From a virus: a stretch of 61,313 nt of DNA. Shown here piece by piece: positions 57,302 through 61,313 of this stretch. The position numbers and the translations under genes are program-made. Position 1 is the stretch's first letter. The number at the start of each line of letters is the position of its first letter. A model generated the notes under the pieces. That model made no database searches and was not told the DNA's origin. It saw only the letters and a list, made by a program, of their open reading frames with translations. The stretch is from positions 1 through 61,313 of the IMG/VR virus record IMGVR_UViG_3300024431_000003; one strand, 5' to 3'.

Positions 57302-57720
57302 AGTATCTAGTACAGACGCGTCAGCTCTTCGCGTTCTATTGTCTGCTCTTACTGATCGGGCTGGAAGGATGTGCTGCATCTAACCCGCTCGCTCAGGCAG
57401 AGACGGTCGAACAGAAGGCGTATGCCGCGTATGGATCATTCGTAATCGCCGAGGAGCAAGCTGCGAAGCTGGTCTCCAGTGGTCAACTGACTAACAGTCA
57501 GAAGATCAGTATCGGTAGAGCGGATCAACGAGCGAAGGCAGTCGTAGATGATTTGATTGCGGCAGTCCTGGAGTTCGAAACGATCAAGGATGAATACAAG
57601 AGGTTCGGTACTGGTGAACAACGATACATCAACGCTATGAACAACCTCAACAACTGGACTGAACGACTTGTCCCGCTCATCAACAACTTACTAGCGTCAA
57701 CTCGAGGAGCTGAACAATGA
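57298..57720 (+). CDS. Lipoprotein, 140 aa
   Basis: The signal peptide ends in the lipobox LEGCAAS (Cys near residue 25), so the protein should be lipid-anchored. The rest is helical (VEQKAYAAYGSFVIAEEQ). Overlap by ATGA with both neighbours links it to the lysis-like genes; an outer spanin or membrane-associated structural role is possible. Confidence 0.7.
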   Translation: MKYLVQTRQLFAFYCLLLLIGLEGCAASNPLAQAETVEQKAYAAYGSFVIAEEQAAKLVSSGQLTNSQKISIGRADQRAKAVVDDLIAAVLEFETIKDEYKRFGTGEQRYINAMNNLNNWTERLVPLINNLLASTRGAEQ

Positions 57721-58121
57721 ATCCAATCCAACTAATCTTGATCGCACTGCGCGGTCTGTCAGTGCTGACTAGCAGTCCAGCACTCGGCGGAGGTTCAAGC
57801 GTCAAGCTTCAGGAGACATCTAAGCTCCTAGCCTTCCTTGGCGAGTTACTTGAACGCGGCGATGAAGCTCACACCGAACTGACTGAGTTCGCAGAGTCCA
57901 TCAAACGAATGGCCGACGAGAACAGAGCTCCGACTCCATCAGAGTGGGAAGCTATGGAAGCTCGGAGTAACGCAGCCCATGACATCATTCAGGGAGCTAT
58001 GCGTGAAGCTGAAGCTGAAGAGGCTGCGAGTGAGCCGGAGCCGGAGCCGACGCCTGAGCCTGAGTCCCGACGAGGACTTGAGCCGACGTCAGAACCTGAG
58101 CCGGATCCGAACGAAGCATAA
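57717..58121 (+). CDS. Hypothetical protein with Glu/Pro tail, 134 aa
   Basis: It is coupled by ATGA. The N-terminal 95 residues are helical (LLAFLGELLERGDEAHTEL) and the tail is a Glu-Pro repeat (SEPEPEPTPEPE), probably extended. Such tails occur in phage structural or lysis-region proteins. No family recognised. Confidence 0.6.
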   Translation: MNPIQLILIALRGLSVLTSSPALGGGSSVKLQETSKLLAFLGELLERGDEAHTELTEFAESIKRMADENRAPTPSEWEAMEARSNAAHDIIQGAMREAEAEEAASEPEPEPTPEPESRRGLEPTSEPEPDPNEA

Positions 58122-58133
58122 GGAGCTAGACCG

Positions 58134-58778
58134 ATGCCTACTGCAATGACATTCAATTCTCTTCAGGATGACCTGAGGGACTACCTTGAGCGCGGATCTT
58201 CCGTTGACCCGACAGTGTTTGATCAGCTCCCCCGTTTGATCAACCTCGGGGAACGTGACCTCGCTCGTGCGCTGAAGATACAGGGTTTCATCAACGTCGT
58301 GTCTAGCACGATGGCGATAGGAACTTCTGTCTATCAGAAGCCAGATCGTTGGAGAGATACAGTAAGCATCAACTTCGGCGTGGGAGCGACGGAGATTCGT
58401 ACTCCGTTGTTCCCGCGTTCTTACGAGTACTGTCGGCTATACCATCCTGACGAGGACTTAACTTCGCAGCCGAAGTTCTACGCGGACTACGATTACTTCA
58501 ATTATCTGTTCAGTCCGACGCCGGATGCAGCATATCCATTTGAACTGCTGTACTACGAGCTTCCGCCGCTTCTTGACAACACGAACCAGACGAACTGGTC
58601 GACAGACTATGCGCCGAACGCACTGCTCCACGCTTGTCTGCTCCAGGCAACAAGATTCTTGAAGAACGATGAGCGAGTTCCATTGTGGCAATCAACGTAT
58701 GACCGCGACTTGGGATTACTCAATGGTGAAGACTTACAGAAGATCATAGATAGGTCTTCCACTAGGAAGGAGGCATAG
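58134..58778 (+). CDS. Head-tail adaptor/connector-like protein, 214 aa
   Basis: AAGGAGCTAGACCG precedes the ATG. Sequence LPRLINLGERDLARALKI near the N-terminus, FPRSYEYCRLYHP and the beta-strand/YYELPPLLDNTNQTNW segment match SU10-type adaptor proteins of podoviruses. It would link portal and tail. It lies just before the last fibre and the hub gene. Confidence 0.7.
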   Translation: MPTAMTFNSLQDDLRDYLERGSSVDPTVFDQLPRLINLGERDLARALKIQGFINVVSSTMAIGTSVYQKPDRWRDTVSINFGVGATEIRTPLFPRSYEYCRLYHPDEDLTSQPKFYADYDYFNYLFSPTPDAAYPFELLYYELPPLLDNTNQTNWSTDYAPNALLHACLLQATRFLKNDERVPLWQSTYDRDLGLLNGEDLQKIIDRSSTRKEA

Positions 58779-58779
58779 C

Positions 58780-60942
58780 ATGACATATTCAGAAGTCTTT
58801 GGCGGAGGAACTATCAATCCCGCACAGAGGACGTATCTATCACTCGTCACTGCTGTTGACGTCACGCTTAACTGGCCGACTAATACAGTCGCGACGGATG
58901 ACGTAGCAGCAGACATCATTGATGTCGATGCGACGCAGCCTGGAGTAGACATATCTCTAAGCGATGCGCGACAGGTATCCAACGGATTCACTTCGTTGTT
59001 TGTCAACGTCGGTTCGCAAGAGTTCCAGGTTCTGGATGCGCTCGGTGCGACTATTGTTAGTCCGGCGATTGGAACTGCATGGTTCATCTACCTGACTGAC
59101 AACACTACAGAAGATGGAACGTGGGCGACCTTCCAACTCGGCGCGACGGTATCTGTTGCAGATGCAGCAGCCCTCGCGGGAGCGGGTATCAAAGCGATTA
59201 CGACTTCGCTTAATCAATCCATCCCTCCCACGTTGACATCGGTCACGCCGATCAATTGGGCAGATGCGAATCGTGCGCTGTTCACCGTCTGGACTGGCGG
59301 AGTCGGTGTACTCAATCTTCCTACTGTCGCGTCTGTCGGTAGTGATTGGTTCGGTCTTGTGCGCAACGAGGGTTCAGGTATCCTCACGGTCACTCCTGCC
59401 GCCGGAACGATAGATGGCGCAGCAACGCTCGTGATGAACCCTGGAGATTCGGTCTTCGTTGTCACTGATGGGTTTGACTGGTTCACCATTGGGCTCGGTG
59501 GAAGTACGACCGTCGGCTTTGACTATGTTTCCATTGACATCTCTGGATCCGGCGACTTCATTCTATCTGGCGTTCAACTCAATCGTATCTCATATAACTT
59601 CGTTGGAGCTTTGACCGGCAACCGAAAGGTCGTAGTTCCAAATACGATTCAACAGTATTGGATGGACAACAGTACGACTGGAGCATTCACACTTGAGATT
59701 GCAACAGCGGCTCAAGTCACTCCTGTCCAGATTACGCAGAACAACAGGTCTATCTTCTACTGCGATGGAACAGATGTGGTTGATGCCGAGACAGGTACGT
59801 TCACTCCTCCCATCAGCATCGGTCAAGGTGGTACATCTGCAACGAACGCATCTGATGCGATGGACAACCTCGGTGTCGGTCGTGATGTTCTTACTCCCGC
59901 ACTCGGCGGTCTAGCTGGAGGCGGAGACTTAGGATCTGATCTTAGTCTGGTGTTGGACACTGACAATCTCACGGTTGAGTTGACGATAGATCTAGCGGCG
60001 GATACGATTGCATTCTTTGATGATGATGCTGCTGCCATGCGCAAGACTCCGCTATCTAACATTGCCGCGCTCACCATTGAGGAAGAAGGAGTTCCGCTGG
60101 CAACACTGGCGAACACCCTTGACTTCGTAGGTGGCATCGTCACTGCGTCTGGAGCCGGAGCAACGAAGACCATCTCTATTCCAATTCCTGCAGGATCAAC
60201 GATCAGTCATCTTCTGCGCGCTGATGGTGCGGGAGGATGGATAGATGCTGGAGCAGCGGCTCTGCTTGATGGAGGCGGAAACTTAACACTCGGCGGTGAT
60301 CTTGCGATCAATGCAGGAGCGAACGGTATCCTCATCGGTGCGTCTGGCAATATAGGAGCCATCGTCGAGGGTGCTGGCACGATTACTCACATTCGCACTG
60401 ACGTCGCGTGGAGGTTTGAAGAGCCTGTCTTCTTACAGGAGCGTGGTTCATTCGATGCTTCTGTTCCTGGATTTGGTCAGTTCTTTGTTGACAACAACGT
60501 GCAGCAAGATCTCTACTTCGTGGATGACACTGGTCTTCAGAGGCCGATCATCTCTCCAGTCTTGACGTTCACGCTTAACTGGTCTGTAGGCTTTTCTGAT
60601 TCTAATATCAATACTTACAGTTACATTCGCATCGGCGACCTTGTCTGCTTCTGGTTGGTCACTTCGAACTTGGGTAACTCTAACGCTAACTCCTGCGGAA
60701 CGAGCGATGGTATTCCTTCGTTGATCCGACCTGACTCTATTAGATATTGTCAGGGTCCGATTGTTGATAATGCTTCATCGATAGTCATGGCACAGATAGT
60801 AATCAACCCAGACGGAACGCTTGACGCCTTCGCTCCTGACCTTGCTGGTTCTGATCCGCCAGACTACGGAAACGACTGGACGACGTCTGGAGTCAAGGGT
60901 CCGGTCGCCGGACAGACATTCGTGTACAGCATAACGGATTAA
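58780..60942 (+). CDS. Tail fibre protein, 720 aa
   Basis: AAGGAGGCATAGC precedes the ATG. The N-terminal 150 residues (MTYSEVFGGGTINPAQRTYL) are a virion-attachment-type domain seen in podovirus fibres. Shaft-like Gly/Thr repeats follow, and LQERGSFDASVPGFGQFFV near residue 555 resembles the collar of the 804-residue fibre. The last 110 residues are a beta-rich tip with Cys, probably receptor-binding. Confidence 0.8.
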   Translation: MTYSEVFGGGTINPAQRTYLSLVTAVDVTLNWPTNTVATDDVAADIIDVDATQPGVDISLSDARQVSNGFTSLFVNVGSQEFQVLDALGATIVSPAIGTAWFIYLTDNTTEDGTWATFQLGATVSVADAAALAGAGIKAITTSLNQSIPPTLTSVTPINWADANRALFTVWTGGVGVLNLPTVASVGSDWFGLVRNEGSGILTVTPAAGTIDGAATLVMNPGDSVFVVTDGFDWFTIGLGGSTTVGFDYVSIDISGSGDFILSGVQLNRISYNFVGALTGNRKVVVPNTIQQYWMDNSTTGAFTLEIATAAQVTPVQITQNNRSIFYCDGTDVVDAETGTFTPPISIGQGGTSATNASDAMDNLGVGRDVLTPALGGLAGGGDLGSDLSLVLDTDNLTVELTIDLAADTIAFFDDDAAAMRKTPLSNIAALTIEEEGVPLATLANTLDFVGGIVTASGAGATKTISIPIPAGSTISHLLRADGAGGWIDAGAAALLDGGGNLTLGGDLAINAGANGILIGASGNIGAIVEGAGTITHIRTDVAWRFEEPVFLQERGSFDASVPGFGQFFVDNNVQQDLYFVDDTGLQRPIISPVLTFTLNWSVGFSDSNINTYSYIRIGDLVCFWLVTSNLGNSNANSCGTSDGIPSLIRPDSIRYCQGPIVDNASSIVMAQIVINPDGTLDAFAPDLAGSDPPDYGNDWTTSGVKGPVAGQTFVYSITD

Positions 60943-60944
60943 TC

Positions 60945-61313
60945 ATGCCTGAACTTCCAATCAAAATAAGATCGATGCCCGGTATCAAGCGGGACGGGAC
61001 AGTTCTTGAAGGTGAGAACTACATTGACGGTCAGTGGTGTCGGTTTCAGCGTGGACGTCCGCGGAAGATAGGTGGATACCAGTCTATCAGCAGCACTGTT
61101 CCAGAACTTGCGCGAGGCATGACAAGCTTCAGCGCGAACGGTCAGCGATACCTTCATATCGGTGGTAAGAGTCAGATCAACCAGTACATCATCAGCAGCA
61201 ATGGAACACTCGCTGGTCAGAATGACAGAACTCCGGCTGGATTCACATCAGAGCTAGATCATCTGTGGCAGTTTGATCACTTCTTTGATGCACTCGCTGT
61301 CGTAACAGATGAC
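60945..61313 (+). CDS. Tail nozzle/hub-like structural protein, 5' part
   Basis: The ATG at 60945 follows the fibre stop by 2 nt. The start MPELPIKIRSMPGIKRDGT and NYIDGQWCRFQRGRPRKIGG are the opening segments of a podovirus hub/nozzle family. The frame runs off the right end and resumes at base 3 of the window, giving 517 residues in all. The last two window bases differ by one from the left copy, which changes a Val codon and may be a contig-end error. Confidence 0.75.
   Translation, partial: MPELPIKIRSMPGIKRDGTVLEGENYIDGQWCRFQRGRPRKIGGYQSISSTVPELARGMTSFSANGQRYLHIGGKSQINQYIISSNGTLAGQNDRTPAGFTSELDHLWQFDHFFDALAVVTDD
61186..61311. repeat. Terminal direct repeat, right copy
   Basis: This is identical to bases 1-126. 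Together with the in-frame gene across the junction it shows that the contig closes on itself at about 61,185 bp. Confidence 0.95.

Overview
The window is an essentially complete tailed-phage genome (Caudoviricetes), podovirus-like, presented as a linear contig. Bases 1-126 recur exactly at 61186-61311, and a gene broken at the two ends closes in frame across that overlap, so the natural unit is about 61.2 kb and either circularly permuted or terminally redundant. A terminase, a P22-style portal, a Mu gpT-like capsid protein, head-tail adaptors, a nozzle/hub-like protein, several large internal (ejection-type) proteins and fibres are present. I see no tape measure, sheath or major tail tube protein, which points to a short tail. 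No integrase, CI-like repressor or phage RNA polymerase was recognised, so a virulent phage using the host RNA polymerase is the simplest reading. The host cannot be named from the sequence; strong GGAGG-type ribosome binding sites indicate a bacterium.

Layout. (1) 36.7 kb through 61.3 kb and on to 12.5 kb, rightward: small genes, terminase, a putative ADP-ribosyltransferase, portal, a GroES-like co-chaperonin, scaffold, capsid, fibres, adaptors, lysis genes (DUF5675 protein, holin-like, lipoprotein), nozzle/hub, then five large internal virion proteins. (2) 36.2 kb down to 30.4 kb, leftward: a SF3-type primase-helicase, HAD hydrolase, cupin-like protein, sulfotransferase-like protein and small proteins. 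(3) 29.8 kb down to 21.8 kb, leftward: a dense cluster of very small, mostly unknown proteins, several missed by a 60-residue cutoff, ending in a putative ssDNA-binding protein. (4) 21.7 kb down to 16.5 kb, leftward: family A DNA polymerase, RecB/Cas4-like nuclease, VRR-NUC nuclease, SNF2-like helicase and a histone-H1-like HTH protein. (5) 16.4 kb down to 12.8 kb, leftward, behind an intrinsic terminator: a compact cassette of a Nmad2-like protein, a P-loop 5-hmdU-DNA-kinase-like protein, its helical partner protein (HMUDK_hel type), a thymidylate-synthase homologue and a DUF1599 protein. I read this as a thymidine hypermodification operon.

The two transcription units diverge from 36.2-36.7 kb, where nine hexamers of type (G/C)ATACG lie in mirror-image clusters around an AT-rich core (operator or origin candidate), and converge at 12.5-12.8 kb, which contains GC-rich stem-loops. 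A second gene-free stretch at 29.76-30.38 kb holds a good leftward sigma70-type promoter whose -35 box sits inside a palindrome.

Two sequence habits link many proteins: short xGGxV-type motifs scattered through at least seven virion-module proteins, and histone-H1-like Lys/Ala tails on the small terminase, ssDNA-binding and HTH proteins. All function calls come from reading motifs by eye; no database search was run.
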